Shown here in pieces: positions 35,614 through 43,572 of a stretch of 64,000 bases of DNA. This DNA comes from CBIFVZ01 sp966185765. Lineage in GTDB: Bacteria > Pseudomonadota > Gammaproteobacteria > Enterobacterales > Enterobacteriaceae. The DNA is taken from NCBI GenBank assembly GCA_966185765.1, contig CBIFVZ010000010.1, positions 9,889 to 73,888 on the forward strand. The letters are read 5' to 3'. Made by a program: the position numbers and the translations under genes. Numbering within the stretch: the first letter of the stretch is position 1; each line of letters starts with the position of its first letter. Under the pieces are notes generated by a model. It had not been told where the DNA came from. It worked only from the letters and a program-made list of their open reading frames with translations, and made no database searches.

Positions 35614-35823
35614 CTTTATCTCGCTGACTGACGTGCGGCATCTCGGTGCTCAGCTGGCGTTTAGCGCCTGGGAGTATGAACGTAATGGGGATGATACTCC
35701 GATATTGCCGTGTTGGCGCTGCGACTAACGCAATGGGATGCGTTCGTGGAAGGCGGGGGAGTGAGTGGGGTGAATCACGTTGTTAAATGCAAGAACTGGC
35801 TCGTGCTGCATGGAGTAAGCCAG

Positions 35824-35852
35824 CAGGGAATAAACAATCGGTTTATTCCCTG
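35824..35852 (-). terminator. Perfect 12-bp hairpin after the eptA-like gene
   Basis: CAGGGAATAAAC and GTTTATTCCCTG pair perfectly around a 5-base loop, 11 bases beyond the stop of the leftward transferase gene. No long T run follows on either strand, so it may stabilise the 3' end rather than terminate. Confidence 0.6.
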
Positions 35853-35862
35853 TATCAATGTG

Positions 35863-37374
35863 TTACCTGGAAATATCAATTGCGCCAATATCTTCAACAA
35901 AATTGGGCTGTAAACGTTCTAACCATATGGGCGCGCTGGGATCGTCTTTGCAGTCAAATAGCTGAAACTGGTGGTCCAGACTTTCTTCATGCACGCCCAT
36001 CCAGGAAGCCAGCCCATCAATAAATTTCAGTCCGGATTTTAATGCATCGCATTGACGGCTTTCACGTGCGTCGGAAGATAGGGTGAAGAGAGGCACACTG
36101 AAGCTGTTCATGCTGTATCCATGCACAAACCTGATTTCTTTTTTGAATTTCCCATGAAGAAGCCCGTGGTCGGCGAAATAGGTCAGGGTGTAGCTCAGGT
36201 CGGCATCCTGATATCGTTTATTTAGCGCAGAATAGAGGGATTCAATAATCTCATCAGTTTTCTTGATAGAGTTAACATAGCAGTCAACGTATGACAGTTC
36301 ACTGTTGTCTGATGTGAAATAGACAGGATAGTCTTCCACCCTCGCACAGGCTCTGGGATGTGAGCCATAAAGATGAACAACAATGAATTTTCTTTCGTGT
36401 GTATCGTCAGCTAACGCTTTGTTGAATTTATCAATGAGTAAAAAGTCGCTGGTGTTTTTTGCGACAAATGCTCCTTTTTTGGTAAAGTCACGGTAGTCAC
36501 TTTTACTGGCAATAGCAGAAATTGGGGTGCTGATATCATCCGCAGAATCCTGGTTTGATAACCAGTACGTTTTAAATCCAGCCGAATTCGCTAAATCCAC
36601 AATATTTTTATTGAAGTTTCCTGTGCCGTTGTTATTTCTGGTGAGCATGTTGCTTAATGAGGCAATCGTATTGCTACCTCCCGCAATGAGACCATTTACC
36701 ACTAATCCATTGTTAGACATAAATGGTGTATTTTCCAGCGGGTAGCCATAGGCATTGAGATAATCAGCGCGTACGCTTTCACCAATAATAAGTACGTAAG
36801 TGTTATATTTCTTATTTATAACAGATACATTGCGCCAGTCATTGGTATAGCTGGTGAGCTCATTTGAGATTCCTTTCATATTACGAATGGAGCTATAGGC
36901 CTCTTTGAAAAACACGCCGCTGTCCTGACCAAAAAATGACACTACCGCAAAGGAGGATATTACCAGATGGTTACTATAGTTTTTAAATGACAGACGAGTA
37001 TATATGTATCGAAAACCTATCATGGCCAGAATAACGCCTGCTGAATAGATTAGGCTGGAAAGAGGTATCTGGCTTAGAAATTCTTTCGCTTCCTGAGCAT
37101 TTGTTGCCTGAAGAGATGCGACACTTTGATAGGTTGGCAGACCAAATAGTTTCCCTACAGGAATATATAATGCCTGTATTAGAAAAACAGGAAAGGCGAT
37201 ACACCAAAAAATCTTTTTTGAGAAGCTCAATATTAAAATGAAGCACATAAAAAGAAACGCGTTTCTTTCAGACGAGCCTGCCCCAAGACCCTTTAATGTG
37301 AGTTGGCAGATAAGGAACAAAAAAAGTAGAGATAGAGTATAAATGACAAACCTGGCCCTTACCGACATGTCCAT
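35863..37374 (-). CDS. Phosphoethanolamine transferase-like protein (EptA/OpgE sulfatase family)
   Basis: The 503-residue product has an N-terminal membrane region of about five spans (residues 10-150) and a periplasmic alkaline-phosphatase-fold domain. Recognisable sites are the metal-binding LIIGESVRADY (Glu199), a nucleophile candidate Thr236 in GSNTIASL, and the late FADHGLLHGK Asp-His pair. Family members move phosphoethanolamine from phosphatidylethanolamine to lipid A, core sugars or osmoregulated glucans; which target applies is unknown. The gene and its upstream 230 bp are clearly more AT-rich than neighbours, suggesting transfer. AAAGG lies shortly before the ATG. Confidence 0.8.
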   Translation of the reverse strand: MDMSVRARFVIYTLSLLFLFLICQLTLKGLGAGSSERNAFLFMCFILILSFSKKIFWCIAFPVFLIQALYIPVGKLFGLPTYQSVASLQATNAQEAKEFLSQIPLSSLIYSAGVILAMIGFRYIYTRLSFKNYSNHLVISSFAVVSFFGQDSGVFFKEAYSSIRNMKGISNELTSYTNDWRNVSVINKKYNTYVLIIGESVRADYLNAYGYPLENTPFMSNNGLVVNGLIAGGSNTIASLSNMLTRNNNGTGNFNKNIVDLANSAGFKTYWLSNQDSADDISTPISAIASKSDYRDFTKKGAFVAKNTSDFLLIDKFNKALADDTHERKFIVVHLYGSHPRACARVEDYPVYFTSDNSELSYVDCYVNSIKKTDEIIESLYSALNKRYQDADLSYTLTYFADHGLLHGKFKKEIRFVHGYSMNSFSVPLFTLSSDARESRQCDALKSGLKFIDGLASWMGVHEESLDHQFQLFDCKDDPSAPIWLERLQPNFVEDIGAIDISR

Positions 37375-37607
37375 AGCGCCTTTAATAATTAGCTTAAGAT
37401 ATTTCTTATCGTGATGATATCAAGCGAAGATAACGCTGGGTATACCTGGGGTGAGTGTTTGTACGTTCTTTGACTTCCATTACTCTGAAAATAGTGTTTT
37501 TGTTTGTCTTTTGTTTAATTATTTGGTCTTTGTAAAATTATTTTTTAAGTTTTTGTTGAGTGTTATCTCATTTTTTTCGGTAAACAGCCAACTCATAAGC
37601 GCTATAT

Positions 37608-38552
37608 TTATTTATTCAGCATCCTCAATTCTACTTCACCACGCCTTAGCGCATACATCCTGCCCTCTGCCGCCAGTGCTAACAGGTTGGGATCATGTTC
37701 ACGGTTACGTGGGAACACAATCGCTATTAGCTGTCGCATCTGATAGGGCTGAGCGAGCTTAAGCAGTTGTACGTCGTTGCCGTAGACTTTTTTCATGCGC
37801 CCGGGCATGAGCGTCATGCCCACGCCTGCCTGCACCAGGCTCAGCATGGAGAAGATATCGTTAACCCGCATGACGATGTGTGGCTCGAAACCGGCAATGT
37901 GAAATGCTTCCTGAAAGCCCGCGTAGGTGGCAAACCCTTCTGCCAGCGAGACAAACTTCTGGTCACTGAAATCGCGCAGGTCCGCTGGTGCGGTATTATC
38001 CAGTGCAATGCTGACCGGGGCCGCCAGACAGATATCATCTTCAAATAGCGGCAAGACTTCGAGGCGGCTGCGATCGATTTCGCTTTCTGAAATGGAAATC
38101 AGAATGGCATCCAGCGTGCCGTCGTCGAGCATAGTAAGCAGCGCCTGGTTTGAGCCCATCGTCAGGTCCAGCTCCACTTCCGGGCGCCTGAGTTTCATCC
38201 CCATAATCAGCTGCGGCACGGTTTCGAGCGTCAATGAGTACAGCGTACCGATGCGCAACCGCCCAAGGCCGAACCCTCCGGTGCGCCGGGTCTCTTCTAT
38301 ACCACGCGTCATCGCATCTGTCGCTTGTGTGGCGTATTTCAGTAGCGTATGTGCAGCCGGAAGCGCCACCAGATTACGTCCTTTGTGGGTAAACAGCGGA
38401 CAGCAAATTTCATCTTCAAGGGAATGCAGTGCACGGTGCACGCTGACGCTACTTAACCCCAGCGCTTCAGCGGTGCGGGCAATGTTCTCTTTTTCCATAA
38501 ACGTGATGAACACCGTGAGCTTACGGAATGTGATGTCGTTGTCGATGGGCAT
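37608..38552 (-). CDS. mdcR: LysR-type malonate utilisation regulator MdcR
   Basis: The product of about 314 residues has an N-terminal winged HTH (residues 1-65, NIARTAEALGLSSVSVHRALHSLE) and a LysR effector domain with RLRIGTLYSLTLETVP and VNDIFSMLSLVQAGVGM. These match Klebsiella MdcR closely as I recall it. MdcR activates mdc genes in response to malonate. The ATG at 38552 fits the family; an open frame continues 35 codons upstream. It lies 12 kb from mdcA, separated by nhaB and the transferase gene, and is divergent from the DUF4310-4312 cassette. Confidence 0.88.
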   Translation of the reverse strand: MPIDNDITFRKLTVFITFMEKENIARTAEALGLSSVSVHRALHSLEDEICCPLFTHKGRNLVALPAAHTLLKYATQATDAMTRGIEETRRTGGFGLGRLRIGTLYSLTLETVPQLIMGMKLRRPEVELDLTMGSNQALLTMLDDGTLDAILISISESEIDRSRLEVLPLFEDDICLAAPVSIALDNTAPADLRDFSDQKFVSLAEGFATYAGFQEAFHIAGFEPHIVMRVNDIFSMLSLVQAGVGMTLMPGRMKKVYGNDVQLLKLAQPYQMRQLIAIVFPRNREHDPNLLALAAEGRMYALRRGEVELRMLNK

Positions 38553-38661
38553 GAGTATGTCACGTGATACGTTTTTCTGATGCTTGCGCCATGAAGTGAA
38601 GTCTGTCGCAAAAATGGATACCAGAGTATCGCGTGTCAACGGGCAAAAACGTGCCATAACG

Positions 38662-38677
38662 TGTGATTTTCATCACA
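38662..38677. promoter_or_regulatory. Consensus CRP-cAMP site in the mdcR / cassette divergent region
   Basis: TGTGA-N6-TCACA matches the core CRP consensus perfectly, flanked by A/T-rich bases on the right. The centre is about 118 bp from the mdcR start and about 131 bp from the first cassette start. A further half-site (TCACAA, about 38694-38699) lies nearby. The site predicts catabolite control of the cassette, mdcR, or both. Confidence 0.75.
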
Positions 38678-38800
38678 TAAAACCAGCGATTAATCACAAT
38701 TTTAAGGTGTTTTGTGGAGCAGATCACTCTACACAGCGCCATTTCCACTTTGAAACGGAAAATAACTCGCTACAAACCTGGGCTTACAAAAAGTAGGTTT

Positions 38801-39172
38801 ATGTCATCACCAGTTAATAGGGTACTAAGCGTGGAAAACACAACGGTAATGATTGAGGAAACGGGCGACAAAGTCGCGCTGACCGCACAGCTTGGCGAGC
38901 AGATGCTGGCCTGGACGAAGGCGCTGCTGGCAGAGCAGGGCATCACGCCAAATGATGTGCAGGAGCAAATGCTGAACTCTCACGTGCGTGCAATGGCCCA
39001 CCGGTCTGTGACCGGCGAGCCGCTGCCAGAGGTGGACTACAGCCTGTTTGAGGAAATTTCAGAAGACTCGATGGAACTGGCTAAAAAAGTGGTTAACGAG
39101 TTTGGCAACCTGCCGGTTGAAGAGGCCTGGTTACTGTCGGTGCATTTCGAAGTGGCGAAAGACAATCTTTAA
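38801..39172 (+). CDS. Stand-alone PRD domain protein (TIGR03582-like)
   Basis: The 123-residue product is a single PTS-regulation domain (PRD) without DNA- or RNA-binding parts. HVRAMAHRS and VHFEVAKDNL carry histidines in places usual for PRD phosphorylation or conserved PRD structure. The start is uncertain: ATG 38801 has a poorly spaced AGG, GTG 38831 has AGGGT seven bases upstream, and ATG 38849 would give 107 residues. The family is known to me only as the first gene of a conserved cassette. It may sense PTS phosphorylation state for the adjacent transporter or regulator. Confidence 0.75.
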   Translation: MSSPVNRVLSVENTTVMIEETGDKVALTAQLGEQMLAWTKALLAEQGITPNDVQEQMLNSHVRAMAHRSVTGEPLPEVDYSLFEEISEDSMELAKKVVNEFGNLPVEEAWLLSVHFEVAKDNL

Positions 39173-39188
39173 ATTACAGGAGCGATAA

Positions 39189-39548
39189 ATGGAACAGATT
39201 ACAGTAGTGATTGGCGATCGTCTGGGTAAAGGTCAGAAAGTCGCTGCAGGCGTTGAGAAAGCAGGCGGTCGTGCGGTGGTGGTACCGGGCGTTGCGGCAG
39301 ACATGAAGCTTGGCGATGTGATGAAAGCAGAAAACGCGACCTTCGGTATCTCCTTTTGCGGCAGCGGCGGCGCAGGGGCTATCACTGCGCAGACTAAATA
39401 CGGCTACAAAGCCAAATACGGTATGCGCTCTGTAGATGAAGGTGTAACGGCTATCAACGAAGGTTGCAACGTGCTGGGCTTTGGCTTCATGGATAAAGAA
39501 GAGCTGGGTGAGCGCCTCGTAGAAGCCTGGAAGAAGAAGTACGCATGA
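39189..39548 (+). CDS. Glycine-rich SFCGS family protein
   Basis: The 119-residue soluble protein carries the naming motif SFCGS at residues 55-59 in the context FGISFCGSGGAGAITAQ, so Cys57 is a candidate functional residue. The N-terminus ITVVIGDRLGKGQKV looks like the first strand and loop of a Rossmann-like fold. The layout recalls E. coli YhfU (DUF2620), which has a Cys-containing glycine-rich segment at the same place and sits beside the putative transporter gene yhfT. A PTS-EIIB-like role is conceivable but unproven. The start has AGGAGC seven bases upstream, and the stop overlaps the DUF4312 ATG. Confidence 0.85.
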   Translation: MEQITVVIGDRLGKGQKVAAGVEKAGGRAVVVPGVAADMKLGDVMKAENATFGISFCGSGGAGAITAQTKYGYKAKYGMRSVDEGVTAINEGCNVLGFGFMDKEELGERLVEAWKKKYA

Positions 39549-39841
39549 AAGAGCAATTCACCACTACGGTGAGGGTCTCCGGCAAAGGTGATACCAAAGC
39601 GAAAGCCTTTGCCGACGCCCTGAACCATGTTCAGGGCACCGTCATGAAATCCACACCCCACATCCTGCTGCGTATTGAGCCTCAGGATATTAGCGTGGTT
39701 CAGGCGCGAGTAGCGGTGCGCAAAGAGGCGTTTTTATTCTTCTTTCTGCGCCGGGAGCGGCAGAATTTCAGCGTTGAACTGGATGTGACCGTACAGGTGA
39801 CGTCCGTGAATCTCGATAAAGTAGATTTTGTCGCGCAATAA
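39545..39841 (+). CDS. DUF4312 family protein
   Basis: The 98-residue product begins with EQFTTTVRVSGKGDTKAKAFADALNHVQ and reads as alternating strands and helices, with a short basic hydrophobic patch (FLFFFLRRERQNF, about residues 61-73) that may contact membrane. I know the family only as a cassette member. ATGA overlap with the SFCGS gene indicates translational coupling and probable complex formation. Confidence 0.83.
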   Translation: MKEQFTTTVRVSGKGDTKAKAFADALNHVQGTVMKSTPHILLRIEPQDISVVQARVAVRKEAFLFFFLRRERQNFSVELDVTVQVTSVNLDKVDFVAQ

Positions 39842-39867
39842 CAAAACATCAACACAAGGGTAGCGTG

Positions 39868-40644
39868 ATGTTCTTAATAATATTAATAAAATCGCTCATC
39901 ATCGGCGGGCTGGTAGGCGTCGGTGTAGGCGCGGGGGCGGCACGTATGTTCCATGCCCCGACCACCCAGGGAATGGGGGCATTTCGCACACTGGGGGAGC
40001 TGAATTCCTGTGAAGGCGATCCGGCATCGCACTTCTCATTTGGACTGGGCTTCTTCTTCAACGCCTGGGCATCATCCGTTGCCGCAGGTGCTTTCACACA
40101 GGACGTTGACCACCGCATTATCCCGAACTGGGGTGCGGCAGCGCTGATGATCAAAAACCGCAACGTGGGCGAAACCCTGCACGATCCGAAAAAGATGGCG
40201 ATCGCGTGTGGCGTGATTGGCATGGTGGTTGTTGCCTTCCTGAACATGACCGCCTCTTCCGTACCGGAAGCGCTGCAGGTTACAGCGGTTAAGGTGCTGG
40301 TTCCGGCAGCTAACCTGCTGGTGAACATCGTGATGCCGGTTATCTTCTGGCTCGCGGCAATCGATGCAGGCAAGCGTTCCGGCTTCTGGGCCACCATCTT
40401 CGGCGGTCTGGCACAGCTGATTATGGGGAACGCCGTACCGGGTCTGGTACTGGGTATCCTGATTGGTAAAGGCGTTGAAGAGAGCGGCTGGAACCGCGTC
40501 ACCAAAGTGATGATGGCGGCGATTATCGTGCTGTTTGTTCTGAGTGGCTTCTTCCGCGGCTTCGATATGAAACTGCTGGAGTCCTTCCACCTCGGCGTGC
40601 CGAACTGGCTGGAACTCATTCATAACTCGATGAGCGGGAAATAA
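39868..40644 (+). CDS. DUF4311 integral membrane protein
   Basis: The 258-residue product has about seven hydrophobic spans, with a conserved loop after the first span (HAPTTQGMGAFRTLGELNSCEGDPASHFSFG region, residues about 28-60) and Gly-rich helices after it. AAGGG lies seven bases before the ATG at 39868; a GTG one codon earlier is also possible. Together with the DUF4310 protein it would form the membrane part of a transporter. No ABC ATPase or known carrier signature is present. Confidence 0.85.
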   Translation: MFLIILIKSLIIGGLVGVGVGAGAARMFHAPTTQGMGAFRTLGELNSCEGDPASHFSFGLGFFFNAWASSVAAGAFTQDVDHRIIPNWGAAALMIKNRNVGETLHDPKKMAIACGVIGMVVVAFLNMTASSVPEALQVTAVKVLVPAANLLVNIVMPVIFWLAAIDAGKRSGFWATIFGGLAQLIMGNAVPGLVLGILIGKGVEESGWNRVTKVMMAAIIVLFVLSGFFRGFDMKLLESFHLGVPNWLELIHNSMSGK

Positions 40645-40655
40645 GGAGCATACAA

Positions 40656-41297
40656 ATGGAAGAGAAAAAAGGTTTCTGGTATGCCGACTGGTCGTTCCCG
40701 ATCTTCGTTGGCCTGCTTTCCTCCGGCGTGTTCGCCGGGACACACATGTACTACCTCTACGGCATTGGTGCCTTTAACGAAGTGGCCTTCGTGGCCATGC
40801 TGAAGGCCGGTATCGACACCGGTGTTTACGGCGCGGTGGCAGCCTTTGGCGCAAGCTTCCTGTTTGCCCGTATTATCGAAGGCTCGCTGGTGGGTATTCT
40901 CGATATCGGCGGTGCGATTCAGACCGGTGTTGGGCTTGGCGTACCGGCACTGCTGTTGGGGGCAGGCTTTGTCTTCCCGGTGGCAAACTTTGCTGCTTCG
41001 CTGGTAACCGGTCTCGTGATTGGTCTGGCGATTGGTTATGTGATTATCCTGGCGCGTAAATTTACCGTGGGTCAGGGCAACACCACCTACGGCGCGGACG
41101 TGATGATGGGCGCGGGTAACGCTTCCGGTCGCTTCCTGGGACCGTTGATTATCCTCAGCGCAATGGGCGCGTCCATTCCTATCGGCCTGGGTTCACTGCT
41201 TGGCGCACTGCTGTTCTACGTGTGGCAGAAACCCATCACCGGCGGCGCAATCCTTGGAGCCATGCTCTTTGGTGCCTTCTTCCCGGTTGCACTCTAA
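40656..41297 (+). CDS. DUF4310 integral membrane protein
   Basis: The 213-residue product has five to six Gly/Ala-rich hydrophobic spans, with GVFAGTHMYYLYGIGAF near the N-terminus and a soluble-looking GQGNTTYGADVMMGAGNASGRF loop near residue 145. AAGGAG lies seven bases before the ATG, 11 bp after the DUF4311 stop. It pairs with DUF4311 in every cassette of this kind that I recall, so a two-subunit membrane channel is likely. Confidence 0.85.
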   Translation: MEEKKGFWYADWSFPIFVGLLSSGVFAGTHMYYLYGIGAFNEVAFVAMLKAGIDTGVYGAVAAFGASFLFARIIEGSLVGILDIGGAIQTGVGLGVPALLLGAGFVFPVANFAASLVTGLVIGLAIGYVIILARKFTVGQGNTTYGADVMMGAGNASGRFLGPLIILSAMGASIPIGLGSLLGALLFYVWQKPITGGAILGAMLFGAFFPVAL

Positions 41298-41339
41298 GTT
41301 GTACGGGCGCTGCGGCGCCCGGTTTATCAGGAGAATCCC

Positions 41340-42473
41340 ATGTTTGACTTAATCCTGCGTCGGGCACGCCTGGCGGATGACAGCGTTATCGATATCGCGA
41401 TTCAGGACGGTAAGATAGCGGCGCTGGGCGAGGTATCCGGTCCGGCGCGTGAGGAAAAGAACCTTGAAGGTAAGGGCTACGTCAGCGCGGGCTGGATCGA
41501 CTCTCACGTACATTGTTACCCCAAATCCCCGATTTATCACGACGAGCCTGACAGCGTCGGCATTGCGACCGGCGTGACGAGCGTTGTGGATGCAGGCAGT
41601 ACCGGCGCGGATGATATTGATGACTTCTATCAGCTTACGCGTGAAGCCACCACCGAGGTGTATGCGCTGCTGAACATTTCCCGCGTTGGGCTGATTGCGC
41701 AAAACGAGCTGGCCGATATGTCGCATATCGACAGCGTTGCTGCCAGCAAGGCTATCAAACGCTACCCGGATTTTATCGTTGGCATTAAAGCACGTATGAG
41801 TAGCAGCGTGGTGGAGGCCAACGGCATCAAACCGCTGGAGCGCGCTAAGCTCATTCAGAAAGAGAATGATGACCTGCCGCTGATGGTGCACATCGGCAAT
41901 AACCCGCCGGATCTCGACGAGATCGCCGACCTGCTGACTTCAGGTGACATCATTACCCACTGTTACAACGGCAAGCCTAACCGCATCCTGACGCCGACCG
42001 GTCAGCTGCGCGCGTCCGTCAGCCGGGCGCTGGCGCGTGGTGTGCGTATGGATATTGGCCACGGCACCGCAAGCTTCAGCTTTGCCGTTGCGCAGCAGGC
42101 TATTGCGCTGGGTATTCTGCCACACACTATCAGCTCCGATATTTACTGCAAAAACCGCATTAACGGACCGGTTCACAGTCTGGCTGCCGTAATGTCTAAA
42201 TTCCTCGCCATCGGCATGACGCTGCCGGAGGTGATTGACTGCGTAACGGTACACGCTGCTGAAAGCATGCGCCTGGCGCATAAAGGCCGCCTGGCCGTTG
42301 GCGCGGATGCTGACCTGACGGTGTTTGCGCTGCGCCGCCAGTCCACACTGTTTACCGATTCTGAGAACGACACGCTGCAGGCAGAAGAGCAGATCGTGGC
42401 GCTGGCTGCATTGCGCGCCGGCAAGTGGTTCATGACTGAACAAGGGAAAGCCGAAAATGTCTTCGATTTATGA
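41340..42473 (+). CDS. Amidohydrolase/deacetylase family metallohydrolase (COG3964-type)
   Basis: The 377-residue cytosolic enzyme has a full binuclear amidohydrolase site: HVH (His56, His58), Lys150 in IVGIKARM (carbamylated in relatives), His184 in MVHIGN, His207 in ITHCYN and Asp267 in SSDIYC. COG3964 proteins were long misnamed dihydroorotases; one is reported to hydrolyse acetyl-(R)-mandelate in vitro, and the cassette enzyme of Enterococcus (EF0837) has no firm substrate to my knowledge. In this operon a deacylase of an N-acyl amino acid sugar is the natural guess. The 3' end overlaps the next gene by 17 bases. Confidence 0.85.
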   Translation: MFDLILRRARLADDSVIDIAIQDGKIAALGEVSGPAREEKNLEGKGYVSAGWIDSHVHCYPKSPIYHDEPDSVGIATGVTSVVDAGSTGADDIDDFYQLTREATTEVYALLNISRVGLIAQNELADMSHIDSVAASKAIKRYPDFIVGIKARMSSSVVEANGIKPLERAKLIQKENDDLPLMVHIGNNPPDLDEIADLLTSGDIITHCYNGKPNRILTPTGQLRASVSRALARGVRMDIGHGTASFSFAVAQQAIALGILPHTISSDIYCKNRINGPVHSLAAVMSKFLAIGMTLPEVIDCVTVHAAESMRLAHKGRLAVGADADLTVFALRRQSTLFTDSENDTLQAEEQIVALAALRAGKWFMTEQGKAENVFDL

Positions 42474-43572
42474 GAAATACCGTTTAAAGCAGGTCATTAA
42501 CGCCTCAGGCCGTATGACTATCCTCGGCGTCTCTACGCCGCGCCCGGAAGTGGTGGAAGCCGTTAACACCGGTATGAACCATTACTTTGAGATGAAAGAC
42601 CTGGTGAACAAGACCGGCGAGTACATCGCAAAGCTGCTGGGCGTGGAAGGTGCGACGGTGGTGTCGTGCGCATCCGCTGGTATCGCACAGTCCATTGCCG
42701 CCGTGCTGGTCAAAGACAGCGAATGGCTGCTGGAAAACCTGCACGTCACGCCGCTTGAGAACAACGAAATCGTGTTGCCGAAGGGCCACAACGTCAACTT
42801 TGGCGCACCGGTCGGAACTATGGTGGCACTCGGCGGTGGTAAAATTGTTGAAGCGGGCTACGCCAACGAATGCTCGGCCGCACAGCTGGCAGCCGCCATC
42901 ACGCCGCGCACGGCCGCTATCCTCTATATCAAATCTCACCACTGCGTACAAAAAAGCATGCTGAACGTCGCTCAGGCGGTGGACGTGGCGCGTGCGCACA
43001 ACCTGCCGCTGATTGTGGATGCGGCAGCGGAAGAAGATTTGCAGCGCTATTACCACGACGGTGCTGACCTTGTGATTTACAGCGGCGCGAAAGCCATTGA
43101 AGGGCCGACCAGCGGTCTGGTAATTGGCCGTACACAGTACGTGGAGTGGGTGAAGCGCCAGTCCAACGGTATTGGCCGTGCAATGAAAGTGGGCAAAGAA
43201 GGCATTCTCGGCCTGACCTGCGCCATTGAGCACTATCTTACCGCCGCCAAAGAGAGCGGGGACGAGATGGTGGCGAAAATGACGCCGTTTATCGAATCGC
43301 TGAACACGCTTAACGGCGTAAGCGCCCGTGTGGTGTGGGATTCTGCGGGTCGTGATATTGCTCGCGCTGAAATCAAATTTGATGAAGCCACGACCGGCAT
43401 CGCGACCGGCGATCTCGTGGCCGCACTTAAGCAGGGCGAGTACGCGATTTATTTCCGTGGCTACAAGGCTAACGAAGGCATTATCGAAGCCGATGTGCGC
43501 AGCGTGACCGCCCCGCAGTTGGATATTATTTACCGCCGTATTAGTGAGTTACTTAAGGAGAAGCAGGCATGA
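42457..43572 (+). CDS. DgaE-family PLP-dependent ammonia-lyase (SelA-like)
   Basis: The 371-residue fold-type I PLP enzyme is related to selenocysteine synthase SelA and to Salmonella DgaE, which converts D-glucosaminate-6-phosphate to 2-keto-3-deoxygluconate-6-phosphate and ammonia. Lys212 in IYSGAKAIEGPTSG is the PLP lysine candidate, and LIVDAAAEED supplies the aspartate for the pyridine nitrogen. It overlaps the deacetylase by 17 bases and the aldolase by 4. The substrate is inferred to be a 2-amino-2-deoxy aldonate or its phosphate. Confidence 0.87.
   Translation: MSSIYEKYRLKQVINASGRMTILGVSTPRPEVVEAVNTGMNHYFEMKDLVNKTGEYIAKLLGVEGATVVSCASAGIAQSIAAVLVKDSEWLLENLHVTPLENNEIVLPKGHNVNFGAPVGTMVALGGGKIVEAGYANECSAAQLAAAITPRTAAILYIKSHHCVQKSMLNVAQAVDVARAHNLPLIVDAAAEEDLQRYYHDGADLVIYSGAKAIEGPTSGLVIGRTQYVEWVKRQSNGIGRAMKVGKEGILGLTCAIEHYLTAAKESGDEMVAKMTPFIESLNTLNGVSARVVWDSAGRDIARAEIKFDEATTGIATGDLVAALKQGEYAIYFRGYKANEGIIEADVRSVTAPQLDIIYRRISELLKEKQA

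Noticed and set aside
41340..42473. Naming the metallohydrolase a dihydroorotase
   Set aside because: COG3964 members are known to be misannotated this way and the operon context is amino sugar acid breakdown, not pyrimidine synthesis.
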